Origin: CAYPHJ01 sp964410485 | GTDB lineage: Bacteria; Desulfobacterota; Binatia; UBA9968 | Reading direction: 5' to 3' | Assembly: GCA_964410485.1 (NCBI GenBank) | Contig: CAYPHJ010000032.1 | Coordinates: forward strand, 1-44,981 | Length of the DNA: 44,981 bases | Part shown: one piece after another, positions 8,915 through 17,716 of the stretch | How the letters are laid out: each line of letters starts with the position of its first letter | Numbering within the stretch: the stretch's first letter is position 1 | Made by a program: the position numbers and the translations under genes | Notes under the pieces: generated by a model | What the model was told of the DNA's origin: nothing | Database searches by the model: none | Seen by the model: the letters and a program-made list of their open reading frames with translations, nothing else

Positions 8915-9976
8915 TTACGTGACGAGGAGCAATAAAGCCACGAGCGCTGCAACAAGAAACAACCACAATCGTATTGCGTCCGATCGCAAGAAAACACCTA
9001 TATTAGAGACTTGAGCCCACCGTACAAAGGCCAATCCAGGCGGTTGGCCGACCAGCCTTTTTTCCCTCCACTGAGCGAGCATTGAAGCGATGACCGATAG
9101 CAGCAAAATGCTCCCTACGACCGCAAGAGACATCCCGATGGGAATCTTATAGATCTCAATGATCATCATCTTGGCGCCGACAAAACAGAGGACGAGTGAC
9201 AGGCCAATCTTCAAGTAACGAAACATTTGCATGATACCCGCCAGAAGAAAGTACAGGGCACGCAAGCCGAGAATGGCAAACACGTTGGAAGTGTAGACAA
9301 TAAAGGGATCCCTTGTGATGGCAAAGATGGCCGGAATTGAGTCGAGCGCGAAAATCAGATCTGTGGTCTCGACCACGACCAGGACCATGATTAAAGGGGT
9401 TGCGCATAATTTGTCGCAATCGCGCACGAAAAAGCTTTGGCCGCGATATTCCGGGGTGATCGGCAGGAGCCTTCGTACCAATCTCAGGACAGGATTTTTC
9501 TCGGGATCAAGTTTTTCGTCGCCGTGAAGCAGCATCTTTATTCCGGTGAAAATAAGAAAGCCGCCGAACACATAGATCATCCAGTGAAAGTTTTCGAGCA
9601 GCGCGGTGCCGACAGCAATAAAAATGGCCCGCATGATTAGGGCTCCCAAAATACCCCAGAAAAGAACCCGATGCTGATAGACCGCCGGTACAGCGAAATA
9701 TTGAAAAATCATTAGGAACACAAATAAGTTGTCGACGCTCAGAGATTTTTCGATAAGGTAGCCGGTGATGAATTCAAGAGCCTTCTGTGGACCCCAAAAC
9801 CAATAAATGGCCAGGTTAAAGATAAGGGCCAGCGCAATCCAGACGGTGCTCCAAATACCTGCCTCTTTCAGAGTGACGGCGTGGGCCTTGCGATGAAATA
9901 CTCCGAGATCCAGGGTGAGCATACCCAAGACGAACACATTGAAAGCAATCCACAGAAATAGCCGGTCCGGTGTCAT
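8915..9976 (-). CDS. TerC/Alx-family integral membrane protein
   Basis: 353 residues with about nine membrane helices. Signatures of the TerC family are present: the acidic SLSVDNLFVFLMIF in helix 3 and the matching VVETTDLIFALDSIPAIFAI after the central loop. These paired acidic residues are implicated in metal (Mn or Ca) transport in Alx and related proteins. The length fits the long Alx-like branch. The extreme C-terminus adds one more hydrophobic helix. No yybP-ykoY manganese riboswitch could be recognised in the 250 bp upstream. The ATG at 9976 has only a weak upstream ribosome binding site. Confidence 0.88.
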   Translation of the reverse strand: MTPDRLFLWIAFNVFVLGMLTLDLGVFHRKAHAVTLKEAGIWSTVWIALALIFNLAIYWFWGPQKALEFITGYLIEKSLSVDNLFVFLMIFQYFAVPAVYQHRVLFWGILGALIMRAIFIAVGTALLENFHWMIYVFGGFLIFTGIKMLLHGDEKLDPEKNPVLRLVRRLLPITPEYRGQSFFVRDCDKLCATPLIMVLVVVETTDLIFALDSIPAIFAITRDPFIVYTSNVFAILGLRALYFLLAGIMQMFRYLKIGLSLVLCFVGAKMMIIEIYKIPIGMSLAVVGSILLLSVIASMLAQWREKRLVGQPPGLAFVRWAQVSNIGVFLRSDAIRLWLFLVAALVALLLLVT

Positions 9977-10228
9977 AGGAGAGGTGAATTACAGAGGCAC
10001 TCAGCAGATGCGCAGCGAGTGGAGGCTCAGCCAAGACAGTGGCTTGAGGACTCTATGGACAGATAAAGCGGAGTTCGATTTGCCGAGCGGCAATTGCGAG
10101 GGCGAGTCGGGAAATACCCCAGGGCGTGCAGCCACAGGGGGATGGCTACCAATTTGTTTTTCGAATGTCAACTGCGCGCCAATCCAGAGCGATTCGCGGG
10201 CAGGCAGCGGGCTGGTTCACCCGCTCAA
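9977..10228. other. Intergenic region upstream of the TerC-family gene
   Basis: No gene is supported here. It should hold the promoter of the TerC-family gene, but no good -35/-10 pair or riboswitch stood out. Confidence 0.35.
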
Positions 10229-10558
10229 TCAAGGTACCACTGAGCTGTTGAGATTAGTGTCGATGACGGTCAGCCTGGTTTGCGGTGAAAAAAAATCTTG
10301 TTGTTTGTGGATCGAGCCCGATCGAGCCGTGCCGGGCAACGAGCGTTTTTTTCCGCCCGAAACTACAATGAACCCCCGGACGAGCTTTACCTCATGGCTT
10401 TTTCGCAGATCCTCGTAGCGCCGGTACAGACCGATTTGTGCGTCCGGGCGCGAGTATGCGTCTTTAAAAGCGACCACTATTTGCTCTAGAAGATGCACCA
10501 CATCTATAAGGGGGTTGCCCATAAGTGGATTGGCTGTGTCCGAATGCGAGTTCTTCAT
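10229..10558 (-). CDS. Possible small hypothetical protein
   Basis: About 109 residues from ATG 10558 (an upstream in-frame start at 10570 is also possible). The first 65 residues (DVVHLLEQIVVAFKDAYSRP, then LYRRYEDLRKSHEVKLVRGF) have a plausible helical composition. The tail after about residue 80 does not look conserved. No clear ribosome binding site, signal peptide or family match is visible. It fills an otherwise empty 800-bp gap, and could equally be a chance open frame. Confidence 0.3.
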   Translation of the reverse strand: MKNSHSDTANPLMGNPLIDVVHLLEQIVVAFKDAYSRPDAQIGLYRRYEDLRKSHEVKLVRGFIVVSGGKKRSLPGTARSGSIHKQQDFFSPQTRLTVIDTNLNSSVVP

Positions 10559-10776
10559 ATGGAGAGGCACAAGGCAAAAGGTATGCTAATCTTAAGTTGC
10601 TGATTTTGCACAGTATATTCCTTTGATGGCTGACAAAAAACGTCACTCTGAACGCTTAACGGCAGCAACGAGTCCGAAAGCTCAACCCGTTAAACGGGCA
10701 AACCTGGGTGTGTAGTCCGTATAAGCCCCGGGTTCAGGGTCACTGTCGAGATAGCGGCAATCCGGCTTCGTGGGGA

Positions 10777-11544
10777 TCAGTTTGTCAAACGGTGGTGCAC
10801 TCCTGTGCGCGCCCAGATCAGCAACAGAAGCGATGCTCCGATCATGTAAATGATATCCCAGAGAAGAATCCAGGAAGCTTCGCCGCGGAATGCTGCCCGT
10901 GCCAAGCGCACGGGATGGAGTAATGGCAGCGCCTCGGCGAGCCAAAGCCAGGGGGGTGGGACCCGCTCGTAAATCGGAAAGAAAATGTCCGAGAAAAGAA
11001 ACAGCGGTGTTAAAAAAAGCGTAAAGTAGTAGCTGAAAAAGTCGATGTTTGGAATGCGTAGTGAAAACGTCATTCCTATAACGGCAAAAAGCAAGCCCGC
11101 GAAAGGAATGAGGGGCAGGACCAAAAGTGAGGAGGGAAGCGGAGCCAACCCGATGATCAACAATACCAGGAAGAAACAGCCACCATAGATCGTTGACCGG
11201 GTGACAGCCCAGAGCACCTCTCCGGCGAGAATATCATCAGGTTGGATAGGTGTCGTCAGCATCGCGTCATAGGCCTTCTCAAACGTCAGTCGCACGAAAA
11301 CATTGTAAGTGACCTCAAAACTGGCTCCGTTCATGGCGGCCACGCAGACCAGGCCCGGAGCCAGAAAGGCAATATAAGAGGTTCCGCCCATTTCCGTGAT
11401 ATAGGCGCCCAGTCCGATTCCGATCGAGGCGAGATACAATACCGGCTCGAAAAAATTCGGCAGGATATTCCATTTCCAGGTGCGCCGGTACATGGTGGCG
11501 TTTCTTTTCCATACGGAAACTGCATGCGGAAGGGACAGGCTCAC
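10777..11544 (-). CDS. ABC-2 type transporter permease, NodJ-like
   Basis: 255 residues with about six membrane helices and the ABC-2 permease pattern. EKAYDAMLTTPIQPDDILAGE in the cytoplasmic loop, then SDIFFPIYERVPPPW and LPLLHPVRLARAAFRG near the C-terminus, are hallmarks of the NodJ subgroup. In rhizobia NodIJ exports lipo-chitin oligosaccharides; in other bacteria such pairs export unknown lipids or drugs. The start overlaps the stop of the ATPase gene by 4 bp (ATGA), so the two are translationally coupled. The substrate here is unknown. Confidence 0.9.
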   Translation of the reverse strand: MSLSLPHAVSVWKRNATMYRRTWKWNILPNFFEPVLYLASIGIGLGAYITEMGGTSYIAFLAPGLVCVAAMNGASFEVTYNVFVRLTFEKAYDAMLTTPIQPDDILAGEVLWAVTRSTIYGGCFFLVLLIIGLAPLPSSLLVLPLIPFAGLLFAVIGMTFSLRIPNIDFFSYYFTLFLTPLFLFSDIFFPIYERVPPPWLWLAEALPLLHPVRLARAAFRGEASWILLWDIIYMIGASLLLLIWARTGVHHRLTN

Positions 11545-12482
11545 CGGTTTGCCTCCAGGCGTGTGCCGGTCAGGGCTAAATAAACATCTTCGAGATTGGT
11601 CGGGCGAACGATCAGGCCTCGCCGGTCCGTCTGGTCATGCAGGCGAATGTGCCCGCCGAGGGCGGTGGCATTATCGAGATAGATCATGACGCGCCTGCCG
11701 ACGCGTAGCCGCCGCGCCGCGTCGACTCCGTTCAGCAGCGCTTCCTCCTCTTCGATGCCGCAGTCGAATTCGACGGTTTCCGCGGCCAAATGTTTTTCGA
11801 TTAGCCCGGCGGGTCTGCCCTGATCGATAATCCTGCCTTCCGAAATAATAGCCACCGAGTCGCACAGCCGCTGTGCCTCATCCATGTAATGCGTCGTGAG
11901 CAAAACTGTGGTGCCGTTGTTTTGAAGCTCTCGAATCCGCGACCACAACGCCAGGCGCACAGCTGGGTCGAGCCCGGTCGTTGGCTCATCGAGAATCAAG
12001 AGATCGGGCCGATTCACAAGCGACAAGGCGATTGCCAGGCGCCGCTGAAACCCGCCGGAGAGATGCCGAACGGCGATCTTTGCATGCGACGCAAGCTCAA
12101 AAAAATCAATCAATTGTTGCACTCGGGCCGATAATTCCGGCTCGCGCAGCAAATAATAGCGGCCGAATACGCGCAGGTTTTCTTCTATCGTAAGAGGTTC
12201 GATCAACACGTTCTGTTGCAGTGTTACGCCCAAACGCGCGCGAACGGCGCGCGGATGATTTGTTATGTCGATGCCAAAAATCTGAATGGTCCCGCGAGTC
12301 GGCTGCGTCACGCCATAGATCATGCGCAATGTAGTTGTTTTGCCGGCACCATTAGGACCTAACAAGCCCAAACAGAGTCCGGCAGGAACTGACAGATCGA
12401 TGTTGTTTACAGCTAGGCGGCTACCAAAATACTTCGTCAAGCCGTGCGCCTCGACGATCAGATTACCGCTTCCTGCACTCAT
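11541..12482 (-). CDS. ABC transporter ATP-binding protein, NodI-like
   Basis: 313 residues. Walker A is GPNGAGKTT, the Q-loop lies in GVTLQQNVL, the signature is HLSGGFQRR, Walker B is LLILDEPTTGLD, and the H-loop His is in LLTTHYMDEA. The DUF4162-like C-terminal domain (about 230-310) ends in IVRPTNLEDVYLALTGTRLE, typical of the NodI/CcmA-like branch of ABC-2 exporters. It is first in a two-gene operon with the permease. Length and order (ATPase then permease) match nodI-nodJ. The start ATG 12482 lacks a strong ribosome binding site, and the upstream 220 bp hold only remnants. Confidence 0.93.
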   Translation of the reverse strand: MSAGSGNLIVEAHGLTKYFGSRLAVNNIDLSVPAGLCLGLLGPNGAGKTTTLRMIYGVTQPTRGTIQIFGIDITNHPRAVRARLGVTLQQNVLIEPLTIEENLRVFGRYYLLREPELSARVQQLIDFFELASHAKIAVRHLSGGFQRRLAIALSLVNRPDLLILDEPTTGLDPAVRLALWSRIRELQNNGTTVLLTTHYMDEAQRLCDSVAIISEGRIIDQGRPAGLIEKHLAAETVEFDCGIEEEEALLNGVDAARRLRVGRRVMIYLDNATALGGHIRLHDQTDRRGLIVRPTNLEDVYLALTGTRLEANR

Positions 12483-12701
12483 GGAGTTACCTCAATTCCA
12501 CTATAGCGGAGTTGAACCGCGCATCTACCCAGCGATTATTCGCGGTGAAAGAGCCTACAGTCAAGCATGCGGAACGAACCGGCGGACGGCACACGTTCAA
12601 TGGCATAGAAAATGCTCGACCAGTGCTTGACGTAATCCGCATGTCCTGGATCAAAGGCGATAGAAGAACTGCAGGAAAGGTTACGCACAAGCTCGGAGCT
12701 C

Positions 12702-13108
12702 ATGGAAAAGGAGTTAGACGCGAAAGATGAGCTTGTGAAGAATCGTGAAGAGGAGCTAGCCCTTTTGACGGAGCAACTGGCAATAATGACCTCAGCGAAA
12801 GAAAGGGGGAAAGTTTGCTCCAGGGAGAAATCAAGAGGGCAAATCAACTCCCACAGGTCATCGATCCCATGGTCAAGGACGTCGAACAGCGATTGAATGC
12901 AAGCATCCAGGCGCTGGAAAGCGAGCTGGAAGAGAAACACAAGCTCCTTAAGAACCGTGATCGCCAAATAGAAAAGCTGGCCAGCGAGCTGAAGGAAAAA
13001 AGGCTCTTGTTCGCGAGGGAAGAGATGTCGGTGTATCAATCGATCGGCAAGCGTAATCAATGGAAACGAAGATTGGCTAAGCTTGGCCTGCCCGTGAAAA
13101 CAAACTAG
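12702..13108 (+). pseudogene. Frameshifted coiled-coil protein gene
   Basis: Two overlapping frames encode parts of one heptad-rich protein. From 12702 the frame reads a Glu/Leu/Lys-rich coil (EELALLTEQLAIM) until about 12803. The coil then continues in the +1 frame (EGESLLQGEIKRANQ, EQRLNASIQALESELEEKHK, REEMSVYQSIGKRNQWKRRL) to the stop at 13106-13108. The switch lies at a run of five G at about 12805-12809, a typical place for an indel. Open coil sequence also extends upstream to about 12660 without a start. The two halves share similar segments (LVKNREEELA and LLKNRDRQIE), so the coil is internally repetitive. The stop codon lies inside the hairpin repeat that follows. Confidence 0.55.
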
Positions 13109-13242
13109 CAGGTTGCTGAAAAAAGATTAGGAATGCTTCGAGAACCTCAGCATGAACGGAAAATCATCAACAATATCAGCTCCCCTCCGTTCGTCCTGAG
13201 CCCCGTCGAAGGACTCCGAGAGGGTTTTTCAGCAACCTGCTA
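13106..13242. repeat. 137-bp hairpin repeat element, MITE-like
   Basis: An 18-bp perfect inverted repeat bounds the element: TAGCAGGTTGCTGAAAAA at 13106-13123 and its complement at 13225-13242. Inside it, CTTCGAGAACCTCAGCATGA (from about 13137) is imperfectly complementary to the arm ending near 13212 (GTTCGTCCTGAGCCCCGTCG). The whole element can therefore fold into one long hairpin. The inner motif resembles short palindromic intergenic repeats common in deltaproteobacterial-type genomes. It encodes nothing. Its left arm supplies the stop codon of the coiled-coil remnant. Confidence 0.75.
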
Positions 13243-13371
13243 GGCCTCCCGTAACCTGACACGGCGGATGGGGAACTTCCGCTGTTGCCGACCCCTCCCC
13301 GTGCCAGCGTATGTCTTCGCCATATATCCAAAATGCCCGCTGCTTCCGCCGCAGGATCCTGTCTGCCGGCA

Positions 13372-13962
13372 CTATGCGTTCTGTGGACGCCACATGGTCC
13401 ATATGGGCGCATCGATGAGGGTTTCTTGGTGCTGAACGGTAAAGCCGAATTTTTCATAGAACACGACGTTCGCCGGCCGATCGGTTTCCAGATAGCCCGC
13501 GAGTTGTTCTTTTTTGAGATGATCAATGTAGCGTTGCATCAATGCGCTACCCGCTCCTTGTCCTTGAGCCGCTGGAGCAACGGCAAGCGGCCCCAGGTGC
13601 AGGTGAGGCTCGGCTGGATCGAGATGTGACCATCGAGTCATCCACCGCACTATTCTTGGCATAGCATCACCGAAGGGCGTCAGTAAATTCGCCGCCACCG
13701 ACGGTATCTCCTCGGGTGCCGGTAGACAGTCGGGCGAGCGTTTAAAATGCATGTAGCCGCAAGGTATGCCGTCCGACAGTGCAGCAAACGCCGGCCCCGT
13801 GAACATGTGACGCAGCGCAATGCGAAAAAAGCTTCGACTTTGTTCTAACCGATGGGCTCCGAAGACAGCGATATGGAGTGGATTGGTGACAAATGCGTCC
13901 GCAAGCAAAGAGACGGTAGCTTCAAACCATGCTCCCGAATACGTTTCAATATAGATGGTCAT
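13372..13962 (-). CDS. GNAT family N-acetyltransferase
   Basis: About 196 residues from ATG 13962. The frame extends to 14043, but the extra 27 residues do not look like the fold. The acetyl-CoA binding motif is LGPLAVAPAAQGQGAGSALM, with the Q/R-x-x-G-x-G/A loop. It is followed by LETDRPANVVFYEKFGF, the usual motif B with the Tyr-Glu-Lys-Phe-Gly-Phe end. The N-terminal half (LADAFVTNPLHIAVFG) resembles acetyltransferases acting on small amines or antibiotics. The substrate is unknown. It is divergent from aconitase with about 165 bp between the starts. Confidence 0.85.
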   Translation of the reverse strand: MTIYIETYSGAWFEATVSLLADAFVTNPLHIAVFGAHRLEQSRSFFRIALRHMFTGPAFAALSDGIPCGYMHFKRSPDCLPAPEEIPSVAANLLTPFGDAMPRIVRWMTRWSHLDPAEPHLHLGPLAVAPAAQGQGAGSALMQRYIDHLKKEQLAGYLETDRPANVVFYEKFGFTVQHQETLIDAPIWTMWRPQNA

Positions 13963-14127
13963 GTGGCTGGCACTTGAACAATCGGTGCGACAACTGTTCG
14001 TTGGCATCGAAAGTAATGCCTCTACCATAAGGGCTGGATTCACTAATTCAAGTGCGCCTGGCGTCCCTTGCTTTGTCCGCCTACCCTAGCTACAAATAAG
14101 GCAGTTCACGACTCTAAGGAGATCCTC

Positions 14128-16821
14128 ATGGCACAAAAATCCCTGGATCATTTCGGCACGCGGACAACGCTGAAAGTCGGTCAGCACGTTTATGAAATCT
14201 ACCGTCTCGAAACACTCGAAAAGACGGGTTTCAAGAATGTTTCCCGGCTGCCCGTGTCGCTGAAGGTCTTACTGGAGAACTTGTTGCGCCTCGAAGACAA
14301 TCACCACGTGAGCCGAGCCGATATCGAAACTCTGGCGAACCGCAACCTCAAAGTCGGTCTGGAAAAGGAAATTGCTTTCATGCCGGCGCGTGTGCTGACA
14401 CAGGATCTCACGGGCGTGCCGGCGGTGGTGGATCTGGCTGTTATGCGCGAAGCGATGAAGGGACTGGGCGGCGATCCCAAGAAGATTAACCCGCTGGCGC
14501 CTTGCGATCTGGTCATCGATCACTCCGTGCAAGTCGACCAGTTCGGCACGCCGACGGCGTTCGAAGCAAATTCGCGGATCGAGTTTGAGCGCAACGTTGA
14601 GCGCTACGCATTTTTGCGCTGGGGGCAAAAAGCCTTCAGTAACTTTCGAGTCGTTCCACCCGATACCGGCATCTGCCATCAGGTGAATCTCGAATATTTA
14701 GGGCAAGTGGTGTTTCGTGCCAGAGAAAACGCCATAACTCTGGCGTATCCCGATACGGTCGTGGGCATGGACTCACACACGCCGATGATTAACGGCCTTG
14801 GAGTGGTTGGTTGGGGAGTGGGCGGCATCGAGGCTGAGGCCGCACTGCTCGGCCAACCGATTATCATGCTGATCCCGGACGTGATCGGCTTCAAACTCCA
14901 CGGCAGGCTGCGTGAGGGAGCCACATCGACGGATCTTGTTCTCACGGTTACGCAAATGCTCCGTAAGAAGGGCGTGGTGGAGAAGTTTGTCGAATTCTAC
15001 GGCGCAGGCCTTTCGAGCCTCAGCACCGCCGATCGGGCGACCATCGGCAACATGGCGCCGGAATACGGCGCGACTATCGGGTTTTTTCCCGTCGATGATG
15101 AGACGCTGCGGTATTTGGCGCTGACCGGCCGTGATCCGGAGCTGATCCAGCTCGTAGAAGCGTACTGTAAAGAACAAGGGATGTTCCGAACCGATCTCTC
15201 GCCCGATCCGATGTTCACGGACACACTGGAACTTGACCTCAGCACGGTGGAACCGAGCCTTGCCGGGCCTCGCAGACCGCAGGACCGGGTGCCGCTTGCG
15301 AGCGCAAAGAGTGCGTTCAAAGAAGCATTACCGAGTCTGCTAAAGAGCGGTACGCCGGATGCAAGAGTCAGCGTCCAGTTAAACGGTGATCGCGCTACGC
15401 TCGGGCACGGCGCCGTCGTCATCTCCGCAATCACAAGCTGCACCAATACGTCCAATCCCTCTGTGCTCATTGGCGCCGGGTTGCTTGCAAAGAAGGCCAA
15501 CGAAAAAGGACTCAAAACAAAGCCCTGGGTGAAAACTAGCCTGGCTCCCGGATCAAAAGTTGTTACCGACTATCTGAGGGAAAGTGGACTGTTGCCGGAG
15601 CTGGAGAAGCTCGGATTTTATCTGGTCGGTTATGGCTGTACGACCTGCATCGGCAACGCCGGGCCGCTACCGGAGCCCATTGCTGCGGGCATTCAGGACG
15701 CGGATTTGGTAGCTTGCGCGGTTCTTTCCGGCAATCGTAACTTCGAGGGGAGGATTCACCCGCAGGTTCGGGCCAACTATCTCGCTTCACCTCCGCTGGT
15801 TGTTGCTTATGCCCTGGCGGGTCGGATGGACCTGGATCTTTACAATGAGCCTCTTGGTCAGGATGAAAAAGGAAATCCGGTGTATTTGAAAGATATCTGG
15901 CCTCGGCCGGAGGAAATCCGGCAGGAAATCGGCAGATCCGTTAAATCGGAGATGTTTAGGAAACAATACAGCGAAGTTTTTGAAGGCGATGACCGCTGGA
16001 AGACCATGCCGACCCCTGGAGGAGAACTCTTTGCTTGGGATCCCAACTCAACCTACGTACGCGAAGCGCCGTACTTCGAAGGCATGACCAGAATTCCTTC
16101 CAATCCCCAGGACATCTTGGGCGCTCGAGTTCTGGCAGTGCTCGGAGACTCGATCACGACGGATCATATCTCGCCCGCTGGTCCAATCGAGAAAAACGGA
16201 CCGGCCGCGCGCTATTTGCTGGAACACGGAGTTCAGCCGAAGGATTTCAATCAATACGGGGCGCGGCGAGGAAATCACGAAGTCATGATGCGCGGCACCT
16301 TCGCCAATGTGCGGCTCAAGAATCAGCTTGCCCCCGGCACTGAGGGGGGGTGGACCGTCCATTTGCCGGACAAGCAACAGGTGTTCATCTACGACGCCGC
16401 GATGCAGTACCAAAAAGAGGGAGTCCCACTCATTATCATAGCCGGCAAAGAGTACGGCTCAGGCTCCTCTCGCGACTGGGCGGCAAAAGGGCCCAGGCTA
16501 TTGGGTGCAAAGGCCGTCATCGCGGAGACTTATGAACGAATTCATCGCAGCAACTTGATCGGGATGGGGATTGTGCCTCTGCAATTCAAGCCGGGTGAAA
16601 GTCTCCGATCGCTGGGTCTAACCGGCCATGAAATTTACGACGTATCGGGAATCACGGACGGTCTCAAGCTCAGGCAGGAATTGACCGTCAAAGCGAAAAG
16701 CGACTCGGGCAAGGCGAGAGAGTTTAAAGCTACCTGCCGGATCGACACTCCCGCCGAACTCGAGTATTACCGGCACGGTGGTATTTTGGAGTATGTGCTA
16801 CGGCAGCTGTTAGCCAGCTAG
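14128..16821 (+). CDS. acnA: Aconitate hydratase A
   Basis: 897 residues, the normal length for the AcnA/IRP-type enzyme (EC 4.2.1.3), which interconverts citrate and isocitrate in the TCA or glyoxylate cycle. The [4Fe-4S] cluster cysteines are Cys438 (ITSCTNTSNP), Cys504 and Cys507 (YGCTTCIGN). Active-site motifs include DSHTPMINGLGV and, in the swivel domain, GDSITTDHISPAG, ARRGNHEVMMRGTFAN and KEYGSGSSRDWAAKG. ATG 14128 is chosen because AAGGAGATCCTC directly precedes it and MAQKSLDHFGTR is the standard N-terminus; the frame is open 20 codons further up. No regulatory element is obvious. Confidence 0.97.
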   Translation: MAQKSLDHFGTRTTLKVGQHVYEIYRLETLEKTGFKNVSRLPVSLKVLLENLLRLEDNHHVSRADIETLANRNLKVGLEKEIAFMPARVLTQDLTGVPAVVDLAVMREAMKGLGGDPKKINPLAPCDLVIDHSVQVDQFGTPTAFEANSRIEFERNVERYAFLRWGQKAFSNFRVVPPDTGICHQVNLEYLGQVVFRARENAITLAYPDTVVGMDSHTPMINGLGVVGWGVGGIEAEAALLGQPIIMLIPDVIGFKLHGRLREGATSTDLVLTVTQMLRKKGVVEKFVEFYGAGLSSLSTADRATIGNMAPEYGATIGFFPVDDETLRYLALTGRDPELIQLVEAYCKEQGMFRTDLSPDPMFTDTLELDLSTVEPSLAGPRRPQDRVPLASAKSAFKEALPSLLKSGTPDARVSVQLNGDRATLGHGAVVISAITSCTNTSNPSVLIGAGLLAKKANEKGLKTKPWVKTSLAPGSKVVTDYLRESGLLPELEKLGFYLVGYGCTTCIGNAGPLPEPIAAGIQDADLVACAVLSGNRNFEGRIHPQVRANYLASPPLVVAYALAGRMDLDLYNEPLGQDEKGNPVYLKDIWPRPEEIRQEIGRSVKSEMFRKQYSEVFEGDDRWKTMPTPGGELFAWDPNSTYVREAPYFEGMTRIPSNPQDILGARVLAVLGDSITTDHISPAGPIEKNGPAARYLLEHGVQPKDFNQYGARRGNHEVMMRGTFANVRLKNQLAPGTEGGWTVHLPDKQQVFIYDAAMQYQKEGVPLIIIAGKEYGSGSSRDWAAKGPRLLGAKAVIAETYERIHRSNLIGMGIVPLQFKPGESLRSLGLTGHEIYDVSGITDGLKLRQELTVKAKSDSGKAREFKATCRIDTPAELEYYRHGGILEYVLRQLLAS

Positions 16822-16855
16822 GCACGGCCCGAAAACGGTTGGTTTGCGCACGACG

Positions 16856-17665
16856 ATGACAACCCCCGCACACATTCGATATCACACAGCAAATAATCCG
16901 GGGTATATGACCCTTCAGGGGACAAACCAGTATGTCGTGGGCCGAGACAACGTAACTGTCATCGATGTGGCGCTCAGCGCGGCCTCGAACCTCGATGGGA
17001 TTATTGAACAGATCGAGGCCATGGGAGCAAGAAGGATCGAAAAGATTTTGCTCACACATATCCACAGCGATCATTGCGCGGGGGCCTTGGCACTGAGGCA
17101 GCGTTGCGGCGCGAAGATTGGCATCCATCGCTCGCGGGCCGGCTATCTGGGGGGGGAGGATTTTCAGTACGACGACGGGGATCGCATCGCATTCGGCGGC
17201 GGTGAGCTTCAGGTGCTGCACACGCCGGGACATGAATCGGGCCATTGCTGTTTTTATGAGTCCGGTGATCGGGTGCTCTTTAGCGGTGATCACATCCTGG
17301 GTTACGGGACGGCGGTGATACGGCCGCCAGACGGCGATATGGCCGAATACATGCGCTCGCTCGAGAAGTTGCTCGAATTTAAAATTAGCCTGATCTTACC
17401 GGGCCATGGACCCTTGGTGGGCAAACCCGAGGCAAAGATTCGCGAGTACATCGAACACCGGCGGATGCGGGAAGAGCAGGTCAAAGCGGCTTTGCGCGAT
17501 GGGAAAGAGACCATCGGCGCGCTCACGGAAGCGATTTACGTCGATGTTCCGCGGCCGCTCAAAAACGTTGCCGAGTTTTCAGTTCAGGCACATTTGATAA
17601 AGCTCATCAACGACGGTTGCGTCAAGAAAGAGGATAACCGCTATCGGCTGCTTCGCGGCGACTGA
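16856..17665 (+). CDS. Metallo-beta-lactamase-fold hydrolase, LACTB2-like
   Basis: 269 residues from ATG 16856 (a TTG at 16844 is in frame). The metal-binding motif THIHSDHCAG, the His in HTPGHESGH, the Asp in FSGDHILG and the His in LPGHGPLV give a full set of two-zinc ligands. The C-terminal 80 residues (HRRMREEQVKAAL, LIKLINDGCVKKE) form the winged-helix-like tail found in LACTB2-type proteins, some of which are endoribonucleases; others are thioesterases or hydroxyacylglutathione hydrolase relatives. It is 34 bp after aconitase and probably co-transcribed. The substrate is not determined. Confidence 0.9.
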   Translation: MTTPAHIRYHTANNPGYMTLQGTNQYVVGRDNVTVIDVALSAASNLDGIIEQIEAMGARRIEKILLTHIHSDHCAGALALRQRCGAKIGIHRSRAGYLGGEDFQYDDGDRIAFGGGELQVLHTPGHESGHCCFYESGDRVLFSGDHILGYGTAVIRPPDGDMAEYMRSLEKLLEFKISLILPGHGPLVGKPEAKIREYIEHRRMREEQVKAALRDGKETIGALTEAIYVDVPRPLKNVAEFSVQAHLIKLINDGCVKKEDNRYRLLRGD

Positions 17666-17716
17666 CGTCTGCTTTGACTGCCGTTGAACCGCGTGGCTCT
17701 GTACATTGGCTACGCT

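Noticed and set aside
9977..10250. Possible yybP-ykoY manganese riboswitch upstream of the TerC-family gene
   Set aside because: TerC/Alx genes often carry it, but the expected conserved boxes and paired stems could not be found on the minus strand.
10626..10715. 29-codon plus-strand frame rich in Lys and Arg
   Set aside because: It has ATG and stop but no ribosome binding site, no family resemblance, and is short enough to arise by chance.
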